64,000 bases of DNA from Nitrosomonas sp. Nm84 (GTDB taxonomy: Bacteria > Pseudomonadota > Gammaproteobacteria > Burkholderiales > Nitrosomonadaceae). Under the pieces are notes generated by a model. The model had not been told where the DNA came from. It saw only the letters and a list, made by a program, of their open reading frames with translations, and ran no database searches. Within the stretch, counting starts at the first letter, position 1. Each line of letters opens with the position of its first letter. The stretch is taken from contig NZ_QJJP01000013.1 of assembly GCF_003201565.1 (NCBI RefSeq), forward strand, positions 28,533 through 92,532. Reading direction: 5' to 3'. The translations under genes were made by a program, and so were the position numbers. Of this stretch, positions 17,010 through 25,257 are shown piece by piece.

Positions 17010-17603
17010 TTAGAACTCTCCGTCTTTAATATAAGGTTGTGACCACAGAATGACCTGCATCAGCACAGATTTGCGCCAGGCATCCTGCATACGATCGACA
17101 TCATCACGTGAGTGACCGCCTTTTTCCAGGAAAGGGCGAAGCGTTGTTGTAATGGGAATGAGAAGTGCAAAAATGTAGTGTAAATGAATAATTGGCACTG
17201 CTTTTACATTATCTGTACGGTTTTTCTTGGAGCTATGATGACGCAATCCAATTTCGTACTGATAATTGAGCCAATTCTGATCATATTCAGCTTTTGCAGT
17301 ATCCAGAATCCATTGACCGAAACGTTTGCGCACCCCACCCAGATAATCCATGTTAGGCTGACCATCCGCTGCGTTGGTGAAATAATGCAACAGGAAAGGT
17401 GTAGAACCGACAAAGCCATACCATACATCCAGAATCTGCTCAGTTTGGTCTTTGAGTATGTCATGCGACATTTTGAGGTAGCGCACATCATCATCGCCAA
17501 ACAGGCTGGCCTGTTTCAGCTTGGCAAAATCATCCAAGGATACGGGAGATTTTTTGAGCTCAGGACTGCCGTAAGTGTAGCCAGGTATATTTGTAGTTGC
17601 CAT
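17010..17603 (-). CDS. protoglobin family heme protein
   Basis: A 197-residue single-domain protein matching the protoglobin/globin-sensor family by length and pattern: an N-terminal extension, YLKMSHDILKDQTEQILDVWYGFVG, then GQWILDTAKAEYDQNWLNYQYEIGLRHH near the proximal-His region, and a hydrophobic HLHYIFALLIPI helix. No signalling domain is fused. It has an AAGGAA ribosome site before the ATG at 17603. By family it would bind heme and O2, CO or NO; in an ammonia oxidiser, NO binding or detoxification is a reasonable guess but not shown. Confidence 0.85.
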   Translation of the reverse strand: MATTNIPGYTYGSPELKKSPVSLDDFAKLKQASLFGDDDVRYLKMSHDILKDQTEQILDVWYGFVGSTPFLLHYFTNAADGQPNMDYLGGVRKRFGQWILDTAKAEYDQNWLNYQYEIGLRHHSSKKNRTDNVKAVPIIHLHYIFALLIPITTTLRPFLEKGGHSRDDVDRMQDAWRKSVLMQVILWSQPYIKDGEF

Positions 17604-17805
17604 AAAATTTCCTTATTGAGAAATGTTAATCATCATAGGTAACAACGTAACAGTATTTGTTGTTACACTATGCATTAAATATCATGCAGTTATGCAATGA
17701 ATTCCGGTCAAATTATATAGGAAAATGATCCTGTTGAATATTTGCATGGCGGATTCTACAGGATTGATAATGTGTGTGAACATACTTTTGGGTACTGATT
17801 CAATC

Positions 17806-19206
17806 TCAGCGTGCCTTCAATAAACCATCCAGCCAATTTTTCCAGTGCTGATACTTTTCTGATAATGCGCTGTTTCTGTGTTCAATGACAATTTGCTTGG
17901 CGTAGCGGCGGCCTGTTGTTTTAAGTCCGCAAGCCAGTAGGGCGGCGCCTTGTAAACTTGTTTCTTTTTGTTGTAAGTGAAAAACTGGGAAAGGCACGCA
18001 CTGGGCGATGCCATGTTGCAGGCAAGGCAATTCGGATAAGCCGCCTGATAGATAAGCTTCAGTCAGCGGCGCATGGTGGTGAAAATCTTCCAGGATACGT
18101 GCAACCCGGAAAACAACGGCCTCAAGCATGAGTGCGGTGATTTGCTGTGTGCTCAAGTCTGCAGTTGATTGGGAGAAATAAATGCCCCAATCTTTGCGAA
18201 AATAAGGTGCGCCTAACCCGCTGGGTTCTGCCAGGCAAAAAATATCGTTACTTGCCAAATCTTCACTGCAGCAATCCTGCACCGGATAAGGCGCCAGTGC
18301 AGCAGCGATGGAATTGAGTGTGCCTTCAATGGCAAATTGCGATTGCTGGTCGTCATTTTGATAAACCAGTGTTTGTAGATAACCATCAGATGCGAATGCA
18401 TCTTTGGCAAGGGAGCGGATCACAAAACCGCCTGTGCCGAGATTAACCAAAGCCGTAGTTTGGCTATCGGTCAGGCTGGCGATCAGGGCAGCTGATTGGT
18501 CTCCGACGCTGGCCTGCAAGGTCAATCCGATATGCGGTAGTGGCACGTTCAATCCGATTGAGGGTTTGATGTGCGCTAAAATCGAATGCGGAATATCGAA
18601 TAATCTGCATAACGTGCCTGACCATTGTTGCTGGTGGATATCCATCAGCAAGGTGCGCGCGGCCATGGAAGCGTCGGTGAGAAAATGTTGACCGTGCGTC
18701 CAACGCCAGATCAGAAAAGTATCCAGCGTACCTACCAGCCATTCGCCATGAACGAATTTCTCATGCCATGCCGGATTCTCTTGCAGTAAAACATTAAGCT
18801 TGGGCGCAAAGTAATAGGCGGTTAGTCGTAGCCCAGTCAGTTGGTGAATGGTGCTTGTCGATGCATGCAGGCGATCGCAACAACTGGATCCCCGGTCATC
18901 CTGCCACGAGATCAGTGGCGTTACCGGGTTGCCACTGGCTTTATCCCAGATCAGAAAGGACGAGCGCTGACTGCACAATCCCAAAGGAGGCTTGTCGCCG
19001 GTTTGTGCCGCGCATTCTTTAAGCACTTGTTCGGCAACTTCGGCATAGTCCAGTGCGCTGCTTTCATAGTGCCCATTGTGGCTGTTGATGGCAGGTGCAG
19101 GCTGAGTGACAATGTGCTGGAGATTTCCTTGGTGATCCATTAAAGCGGCTTTAATGGATGTAGTGCCTAAGTCGAGGGCGATGGCCGAAATCAATGTGTA
19201 ATCCAT
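17806..19206 (-). CDS. FGGY-family carbohydrate kinase, glycerol kinase-like
   Basis: A 466-residue sugar kinase with the FGGY fold: the phosphate-1 motif ALDLGTTSIKA at 10-20, SWQDDRG around 100-106, GDQSAAL, the phosphate-2 NLGTGGF motif and the C-terminal GGLSELP motif. It is closest in layout to glycerol kinase, but the glycerol-binding Arg-Glu pair is Arg81-Ser82 here (SQRSS), so the substrate may differ; the Trp of the WQD motif (W101) and the GDQ Asp are kept. Its start overlaps the end of the GlpD-like gene by 16 bp, so it is translated from the same mRNA. Confidence 0.85.
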   Translation of the reverse strand: MDYTLISAIALDLGTTSIKAALMDHQGNLQHIVTQPAPAINSHNGHYESSALDYAEVAEQVLKECAAQTGDKPPLGLCSQRSSFLIWDKASGNPVTPLISWQDDRGSSCCDRLHASTSTIHQLTGLRLTAYYFAPKLNVLLQENPAWHEKFVHGEWLVGTLDTFLIWRWTHGQHFLTDASMAARTLLMDIHQQQWSGTLCRLFDIPHSILAHIKPSIGLNVPLPHIGLTLQASVGDQSAALIASLTDSQTTALVNLGTGGFVIRSLAKDAFASDGYLQTLVYQNDDQQSQFAIEGTLNSIAAALAPYPVQDCCSEDLASNDIFCLAEPSGLGAPYFRKDWGIYFSQSTADLSTQQITALMLEAVVFRVARILEDFHHHAPLTEAYLSGGLSELPCLQHGIAQCVPFPVFHLQQKETSLQGAALLACGLKTTGRRYAKQIVIEHRNSALSEKYQHWKNWLDGLLKAR

Positions 19207-20780
19207 TGCTGGCAGCAGTGTTCAACTTCCTGGTGCAATCGTACATTGTCCCAATTCATGATGCTGGCCACACGCAGGGCGATTTGCGCTAACTGGTTTT
19301 TTGTCAGCTTGACCAGAATAAGTAATGGCAAGCGACGGCGCAACAAATCGTCCAGATGGATGACCATTTCAGTAGTCGCACAGTGCATCAGGTCGGCATC
19401 AATAAACGGCAGCGATGGAATGATTCGTTGCGCTAGATCCGCATCCATTTCGATACTACGAAAAATATCATCGATGCGTGTGCCGTGGCGATGTAATAGC
19501 CATTTCGCGCTTTCTGCATCAATACTCAATTGCGCTGCCAGGCTCTGCATACGATCAAACCATACCGGGAAATTTTCCTGTGGTGCCCATGGGAGCAATC
19601 TACCCTGGGTTGCGCAGGGCGAGGAAATGCTGAGTTGCGCGCACACCGTGTCGACGATATGCGCAGCATCCTGGCGTGATGAGGTTATTTTTCCACCAAT
19701 CGCATAGTGCACGCCGTTGGGAGCGGATTTTAATTCCCAGTCACGGCTGATCGCTGAGGGTGAATCAGACGAATCGGCCTGAGATGGTTGTTTGAAAACG
19801 CGTACCCCAGCAAAACAACCGATGATGTCGCTTCTTGTCCAGGGTGTTTTCAGATAATCGTTGGCGGCTGCAAGTAAATAAGTAATATCGCTGTCATTGG
19901 CAGCGACGTTTTCCACATTGCCTGTGAAATCGGTATCCGTTGTCCCCAGCAGCGTCAAGCCATACCAGGGGATCATGAAAAATACCCGGCCATCCGACCG
20001 GGCTGTCAGCAGCAGCGCTTCATCGTTCAGCACGGCAGGCATTACCAGATGAATTCCCTTGGCGAGACGGCACCATGCCTGGCTTTGTGTTTCATTTGCC
20101 AACCACTGGCCGGTTGTGAAAACAATTTGTTTGGCGCTGATTTTTTGTTCGGTTTGGGTGAGTTGATCCTGGATGATTGCACCATCCGCTTTCCCATTGA
20201 TTTCCAACAATTGAATCAGTTTGCAGTAATTGATGCAGCTTGCGCCGGCATCCAGTGCTCCTGCGATGAGCTCCAATACCAGCCGTGCGTCATCGGTTTG
20301 CGCATCGGCGTAGGTAAAGCCACCTTTGAGTGCATGTGGATTGAGGAAAGAAAAGTGCTCGGTGAATTGCTGTGGATTAAAATAATGGTGGCGCATTTGC
20401 GGATCGGTATCGCTGGCCAGGAAATCGTATAACGTTAAGCCTAATTTCAGTTGCAGCCGATTCATGCGCTGCTGCGCGTAGACGGGAATGCCAAAACGTA
20501 GTGGCCACACGCGGTGAGGCGCTGTATGTAACAACATGGTCCGCTCCTTGAGCGACTTGCTGACCAGTTTGAAATCATAGGTCTCCAAGTAACGCAAGCC
20601 GCCGTGGATTAATTTGCTGGATGCGGACGAGGTGGCGCTGGCCCAGTCGCTTTGCTCAATAATGGCTACTTTGAGACCGCGCAGTGCGGCATCATACGCG
20701 GTCCATGCGCCATAGATGCCGCCACCGCAAACCAGAAGATCGAAAGGTTGATTGTGTAAAGCTGCGAAATCTCTTTTCAT
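19191..20780 (-). CDS. glpD: glycerol-3-phosphate dehydrogenase (FAD, GlpD family)
   Basis: A 529-residue flavoprotein that oxidises sn-glycerol-3-phosphate to DHAP and passes electrons to quinone at the inner membrane. The FAD-binding GGGIYGAWTAYDAALRG motif is at about residues 19-35, followed by EQSDWASATSSASSKLIHGGLRYLE, the GlpD signature, and GLTLLGTTDTD and HYAIGGKITSSR further on. The C-terminal DAO_C-like domain is present. It overlaps the phosphodiesterase by 4 bp and the kinase by 16 bp. Confidence 0.93.
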   Translation of the reverse strand: MKRDFAALHNQPFDLLVCGGGIYGAWTAYDAALRGLKVAIIEQSDWASATSSASSKLIHGGLRYLETYDFKLVSKSLKERTMLLHTAPHRVWPLRFGIPVYAQQRMNRLQLKLGLTLYDFLASDTDPQMRHHYFNPQQFTEHFSFLNPHALKGGFTYADAQTDDARLVLELIAGALDAGASCINYCKLIQLLEINGKADGAIIQDQLTQTEQKISAKQIVFTTGQWLANETQSQAWCRLAKGIHLVMPAVLNDEALLLTARSDGRVFFMIPWYGLTLLGTTDTDFTGNVENVAANDSDITYLLAAANDYLKTPWTRSDIIGCFAGVRVFKQPSQADSSDSPSAISRDWELKSAPNGVHYAIGGKITSSRQDAAHIVDTVCAQLSISSPCATQGRLLPWAPQENFPVWFDRMQSLAAQLSIDAESAKWLLHRHGTRIDDIFRSIEMDADLAQRIIPSLPFIDADLMHCATTEMVIHLDDLLRRRLPLLILVKLTKNQLAQIALRVASIMNWDNVRLHQEVEHCCQQWITH

Positions 20781-21526
20781 TGATCGCGCAGCATCAGCGC
20801 TTTATGGGGCAAGTCACTGATGAGGATATCAACGCCTAATTGCAACGCTTTATTGATTTCGGTATCGCTATTGCAGGTATAAACGGCGACACATTTGCCA
20901 TGATCACGCAACACATCGACTATAGCGTGATCCAGATTCTCAATAGGCAGACAAAGCCCATGAAGAAAGGCATGCGTGTTTAATAGTTGGCGCGCATCTG
21001 CGATGGTTTGGTGAGTTTCAAAGTTGTAAACCAACGGAAATGCCGGTTTGTATTGATGCGCATACACCAGGCTGGCAAGATTGAAAGAGGAGGCCATGAT
21101 GCGTTGCTCAGGATTCTGGCCGATCAGATCCAATGTCTGGCGGATTTTTAACTCGTGACGGGAAATCGGTTCCCAATCACGATTCTTGACTTCAATCAAT
21201 AAACGACAGCGTTTGCGATAGGCGGCCAGAAAATCCTGCAACGTCATAATAACTTCGCTTGTGGATTTTGGATTGATCAATGCTTGGAGTTGATGATAAT
21301 CAAAATCGTCAATGCGCTTGTCGTCCAGTCCAATTTTATTGAGAAAGCGATCATGCCAAAGTACAGCAACTTCATCACGGCTGAGCTGCACGTCGGTTTC
21401 AATGCCATCGATGGCATAACCCAATGCTTTATCAAAAGCATTCCGGGTGTTTTCCATCGCTTCCGTATTGGCACCGCGATGTGCAAACACCAGACAATTG
21501 TCAGGATGATGGCTGTGTTTTGGCAT
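20777..21526 (-). CDS. glycerophosphodiester phosphodiesterase
   Basis: A 249-residue GDPD enzyme that releases sn-glycerol-3-phosphate and an alcohol from deacylated phospholipids. The catalytic AHRGANTEAMENT motif is at about 16-28, ETDVQLSRD around 43-51 and WHD at about 57-59. No signal peptide is evident, so it is probably cytoplasmic (UgpQ-like). The 4-bp overlap with glpD means the product is handed straight to the next enzyme. It follows the ankyrin gene by 16 bp. Confidence 0.93.
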   Translation of the reverse strand: MPKHSHHPDNCLVFAHRGANTEAMENTRNAFDKALGYAIDGIETDVQLSRDEVAVLWHDRFLNKIGLDDKRIDDFDYHQLQALINPKSTSEVIMTLQDFLAAYRKRCRLLIEVKNRDWEPISRHELKIRQTLDLIGQNPEQRIMASSFNLASLVYAHQYKPAFPLVYNFETHQTIADARQLLNTHAFLHGLCLPIENLDHAIVDVLRDHGKCVAVYTCNSDTEINKALQLGVDILISDLPHKALMLRDQ

Positions 21527-21542
21527 TCTGCGGGTAAGTTAG

Positions 21543-22703
21543 TTACTGCGCAGCGGCTTGCAGCAATTCAATGATAGCCGCATCCCGGGTAATTTCAGCA
21601 GCGATTTTCCCTGTTTGGCTTTTGATTTTCGAATTGGCGCCTTTTGCCAGCAATACTTTCACGGCATCGATATGATCATGTAAAGCAGCCCACATCAGTG
21701 CGGTCACGCCATCATCGTTTTGCAGATCGATTTTAGCGCCATGCTCCAGTAATATTTCGATGACCGGTGTATGACCGTTTTGTGCAGCCAAAATGAGCGG
21801 TGTGAAGCCATTGGCAGCTTTATGATCGACTTGCGCACCGTGCTTGAGCAATGCCTTGGCTATCTCGGTGTTGCCGATCAACGCCGCAAGTGTCAGCGCT
21901 GTTGCGTCATTTTTATCTTTCAAATCGACTTTGGCACCTTTTGCCAACAACGCATTGACAACGTCGAAATGCCCATCCTGGGTGGCGATATACAACGCCG
22001 TGGTGTCGTTGGCAGCCAGCAAATCAATGGGAGCATTCCTGGCTAATAATGTTTCGACGATTGCGGTGTGTCCGTTGCGCGCAGCCATATACAGTGCAGT
22101 GGTGTTGTCGGAAGCCTGTTCATCAATTTTCGCACCTTTTTCCAGTAACTTATCGACTATGCTTGTTCTACCTTCCAACGCCGCGATCATCAGGGCGGTT
22201 ACTTTTTCTTTGGTCTTCAAATGAATGTCCGCACCTTTTGCTAATAGCGCATCAACAATCGCTTCGTGTCCTTTTTGTATCGCCAGCATCAGCGCAGTAA
22301 TGCCATCCGTTGTTTGTGCATCAATTTGAGCGCTTTTGGCCAATAACGCATTGACAACTTCGGTGTGGCCGTTTTTTGCAGCGATAATCAATGCTGTGGC
22401 GCCGCCGGCATTTTTCAGATTCACATCGGCATTCTTTGCCAGCAACAGATCAACGATATCGGCGTGGCCATACTGCGAAGCGACGATCAGGGCGCTAAAC
22501 CCCATGTCATTTTGATAATTGACGTTGATACCTTTTTCCAACAACTGCTTGATCGTTTCTACTTTGGCGGAAAAAGCAGCTTTAAGAAATTCGGTTTCAT
22601 CTTCGGTGGTGGCATTGGCAACAGGGACTGACAGCATGGTCGCGATGATTGAGAAAATAAAGAAGTTACGCGTACACTTAGCTATGTTTTTTATATAATT
22701 CAT
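21543..22703 (-). CDS. exported ankyrin-repeat protein
   Basis: A 386-residue protein with a signal peptide (hydrophobic core about 14-25, cleavage near VANA-T) and about ten ankyrin repeats of 33 residues, recognised by recurring TALxxAA...GH...V...LLAKGA units from about residue 40 to the end. Ankyrin repeats bind other proteins; a periplasmic location is inferred from the signal. It is the first gene of the glp-type operon, 16 bp before the phosphodiesterase gene. A direct link between it and glycerophosphodiester metabolism is not known to me. The repeated DNA (99-bp period) could allow copy-number change by recombination. Confidence 0.88.
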   Translation of the reverse strand: MNYIKNIAKCTRNFFIFSIIATMLSVPVANATTEDETEFLKAAFSAKVETIKQLLEKGINVNYQNDMGFSALIVASQYGHADIVDLLLAKNADVNLKNAGGATALIIAAKNGHTEVVNALLAKSAQIDAQTTDGITALMLAIQKGHEAIVDALLAKGADIHLKTKEKVTALMIAALEGRTSIVDKLLEKGAKIDEQASDNTTALYMAARNGHTAIVETLLARNAPIDLLAANDTTALYIATQDGHFDVVNALLAKGAKVDLKDKNDATALTLAALIGNTEIAKALLKHGAQVDHKAANGFTPLILAAQNGHTPVIEILLEHGAKIDLQNDDGVTALMWAALHDHIDAVKVLLAKGANSKIKSQTGKIAAEITRDAAIIELLQAAAQ

Positions 22704-22957
22704 CTATTACACCTATATCGGACTTACTATGATTGATTATCTGGGTTTATTTCAGGAATTCACTGATCAATACATCATGCACTGACCATATATTGTTAGT
22801 TTTTACCGTTAATATTTTAACCTAGAAATATCTGTTCTTAAATTTAATTGGTTGTAGAAAGCCAGCATGTTATTTTTTGCAAATAAGCAATTATAAAATG
22901 TTTGAATGATGTTTCTGGGTGTTATGAAAATTTATTAATCTTTAATGTTGGGTATCT

Positions 22958-23704
22958 ATGCATGACTGGATAATTCCTGATTGGCCAGCACCGCGCAATG
23001 TCAAAGCATTGTTTACCACTCGTAATGGCGGCGTGAGTGGTGGTGCCAATGGTGCTTATGTTTCCTTGAATTTAGGTGCGCATGTTAACGATGATTTGAC
23101 GGATGTGACGCATAACCGGGCGTTATTGCGTCATCATTTACCCGCTGAACCGAAGTGGTTGAAACAGGTGCATGGTACTTTACCGATCTGGATTGATGAC
23201 ACGACAACAACAACGCCGGAGGGTGATGCTGTTCTCAGCCGCAAGCAAGGCACCGTTTGTGCTGTCATGGTTGCCGATTGTTTACCGGTGTTTCTGTGTG
23301 ATGCAGCCGGTACCACAGTAGGTATCGTACATGCGGGTTGGCGCGGATTGGCGGGGGGAATCATCGAACGATCCGTTGCGGCAATGCAAGTCGACCACGG
23401 TCAGTTGCTGGCGTGGTTGGGGCCGGCGATTGGCGCTAATCATTTTGAAGTCGGCGCAGATGTCTATGAGGCTTTCACACAGCATGACGCGCAAGCGGCA
23501 CAAGCTTTTGCGTCAAAGGATGGCAATCATGGAAAAAAATGGTTGGCAGATATTTTCTTGTTGGCACGCCAGCGATTGGTGAATAATGGCATTACCAGGA
23601 TTTATGGTGGAGGCGTGTGTACATTCAGTGATCCTGCGCGTTTTTTTTCTTACCGTCGAGATGGTGAAACCGGGCGCATGGCTGCATTAATCTGGCTTGA
23701 TTAG
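22958..23704 (+). CDS. pgeF: peptidoglycan editing factor PgeF (YfiH/laccase-domain)
   Basis: A 248-residue multicopper-like protein of the YfiH family, a purine nucleoside phosphorylase / peptidoglycan-precursor editing enzyme. The three metal ligands of the family are visible: His72 in KQVHG, Cys108 in VADCLPV and His125 in IVHAGWRG. GGGVCTFSD and FFSYRRDGETGRMAALIWL close the protein, as usual. It is divergent from the ankyrin-glp operon across a 254-bp gap in which I see no further feature. Confidence 0.93.
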   Translation: MHDWIIPDWPAPRNVKALFTTRNGGVSGGANGAYVSLNLGAHVNDDLTDVTHNRALLRHHLPAEPKWLKQVHGTLPIWIDDTTTTTPEGDAVLSRKQGTVCAVMVADCLPVFLCDAAGTTVGIVHAGWRGLAGGIIERSVAAMQVDHGQLLAWLGPAIGANHFEVGADVYEAFTQHDAQAAQAFASKDGNHGKKWLADIFLLARQRLVNNGITRIYGGGVCTFSDPARFFSYRRDGETGRMAALIWLD

Positions 23705-23716
23705 ATGCGCATCGTT

Positions 23717-23865
23717 ACCAGATCGTTGAAGAATGTTTTCGAAGCAGAGCCGATACCAGGCAAAAACAGGCGAGAAAACGCAGTTTATGCGTAATCAATG
23801 CACATTTTGAACCTGTTTTTAACACCATTTAGCGGTACGCAGATAGTTTGTCAACGACCTGTTAA
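23717..23865 (+). repeat. MITE-like dispersed repeat, copy C
   Basis: About 149 bp immediately after pgeF. Left end GATCGTTGAAGAATG, right end TTTGTCAACGACCTGTTAA. The interior (CCAGGCAAAAACAGGCGAGAA, GCGTAATCAATGCACATTTTGAACCTG) is the reverse complement of that in copies A and D. Confidence 0.8.
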
Positions 23866-23892
23866 CTTGCTCATTAATTGCCTTGAACAGCG

Positions 23893-23898
23893 TATAAT
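23893..23898 (+). promoter_or_regulatory. possible -10 box of the ZIP transporter gene
   Basis: TATAAT lies 28 bp before the start codon at 23926. No convincing -35 hexamer at 16-18 bp is present (TTGCTC is 20 bp upstream). It sits just after the end of repeat copy C, so the repeat could supply part of the promoter region. Confidence 0.35.
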
Positions 23899-23925
23899 CC
23901 CGCCTTTGCTTTTTTAATTAACGTT

Positions 23926-24732
23926 ATGTCAACGCTTACCTGGATTATTGCTGCCAGTTTACTGGGAGGGGCACTGAGTTTATTGTTTGCAGCGATATTG
24001 TCACTCAATGCGCGGTTATCCTGGCTTTCAATACTGGTGTCTTACGCTATCGGCGCATTATTGGGCGCGGCCTTTCTAAATACTTTGCCGGAGGCATTCG
24101 AGCTGTCTGACAACCCCACGCAGGTAACGATGACTGTTCTGATCGGGATTCTGGTTTTTTTCATTTTGGAAAAATTAGTATTGTGGCGTCACTGTCATAT
24201 CGAAGATTGCGAGGCGCATGATCCATCGCATGGCCTGGCGGCGACAGCGACTGTGGTCAACCACCACCAGCACGATCATGGACGTAGCGGATTCATGGTC
24301 ATTGTGGGCGATACCTTTCATAATTTTGTGGACGGTATTTTGATTGCTGCTGCTTTCATGGTGGATGTGCAGTTAGGTATTGTGACATCCATTGCGATCA
24401 TTGCCCATGAAATTCCCCAGGAGGCGGGAGACTTCATTATTCTTTTGAATTCAGGTTATACGCGCCGCATGGCATTTTTGATGAATCTGCTGTCCAGCTT
24501 GGCGACTGTGGTTGGCGGTGTGTTGGCGTATTTCATGCTGCATAAGATGAATTTTCTGGTGCAACCGTTATTAGGACTTGCTTCGGCCAGCATGATTTAT
24601 GTGGCCATGTCGGATTTGATCCCAGGGTTACATAAGCGACCTGAGATTCATGCAACTATTCAGCAGGTTGTATTGATTTTGCTGGGAATTTCTTCGATCT
24701 GGCTGGTGGGAAATATTTTTCCCCATACTTAG
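23926..24732 (+). CDS. ZIP family metal transporter
   Basis: A 268-residue transporter with about eight helices. The metal-path motifs are in place: HNFVDGILIAAAF (helix IV) and HEIPQEAGDFIILL (helix V). A His-rich cytoplasmic loop, NHHQHDHG, precedes them. ZIP proteins carry Zn and sometimes Fe or Mn into the cytoplasm. The gene is followed by a small exported DUF4019 protein gene 55 bp downstream, possibly on the same transcript. Confidence 0.93.
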   Translation: MSTLTWIIAASLLGGALSLLFAAILSLNARLSWLSILVSYAIGALLGAAFLNTLPEAFELSDNPTQVTMTVLIGILVFFILEKLVLWRHCHIEDCEAHDPSHGLAATATVVNHHQHDHGRSGFMVIVGDTFHNFVDGILIAAAFMVDVQLGIVTSIAIIAHEIPQEAGDFIILLNSGYTRRMAFLMNLLSSLATVVGGVLAYFMLHKMNFLVQPLLGLASASMIYVAMSDLIPGLHKRPEIHATIQQVVLILLGISSIWLVGNIFPHT

Positions 24733-24787
24733 CAGGAAGGATGAAATGGTTGCAAAACACCGAAACGCTAACTATAGAGGATGTTAA

Positions 24788-25204
24788 ATGATAAAACGAT
24801 TGATGGCGGTATTGTTGCTGCTTTTGTGTGTCGGCGTTGTTTATGCGGAAGAAAGCAATATTATCGAGAAAGTTGAAAGCAGTGCGCGTGCCTGGTTGGA
24901 AGGGGTTGATAGTGGAAAATATAAAGAAAGCTGGGAAAATTCATCTGCGCTATTCAAGACGAAAACATCCGAGTTGGAATGGATCAAATCGATTACTGCA
25001 CTCAGGGCATCACGTGGCACTGTGAGCGCCCGGTATATTGCCACCGCTGCCGCGGCAAAATCGTTATCAGGACTTCCTGACGGTGAATATATCGTACTCC
25101 AGTTTTACGCAACGTTTACAGAAAAAGGATTGGCACTGGAGACGGTCACGCTGGTAAAAACACACAACGAAATATGGCAGGTTGTGGATTATTCGATGAA
25201 GTGA
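24788..25204 (+). CDS. DUF4019 domain-containing exported protein
   Basis: A 138-residue protein with a signal peptide (MIKRLMAV start, cleavage after VYA near residue 20). The mature part has the DUF4019 pattern (ARAWLEGVDSGKYKESWENSSALFK, then LPDGEYIVLQF, closing with IWQVVDY). Function of the family is unknown. GAGG lies a few nt before the ATG. The stop is 53 bp from the end of the convergent glycosyltransferase gene. Confidence 0.85.
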   Translation: MIKRLMAVLLLLLCVGVVYAEESNIIEKVESSARAWLEGVDSGKYKESWENSSALFKTKTSELEWIKSITALRASRGTVSARYIATAAAAKSLSGLPDGEYIVLQFYATFTEKGLALETVTLVKTHNEIWQVVDYSMK

Positions 25205-25257
25205 GAAATTTGACGAGCCTTGTGCTTGCCTATTTTGTCACTGCATAGTCGCTAAAC

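Noticed and set aside
21640..22600. Regular ~99-bp repeats that could suggest a CRISPR-like array
   Set aside because: They are the coding repeats of the ankyrin protein, in frame, with diverged copies and no spacers.
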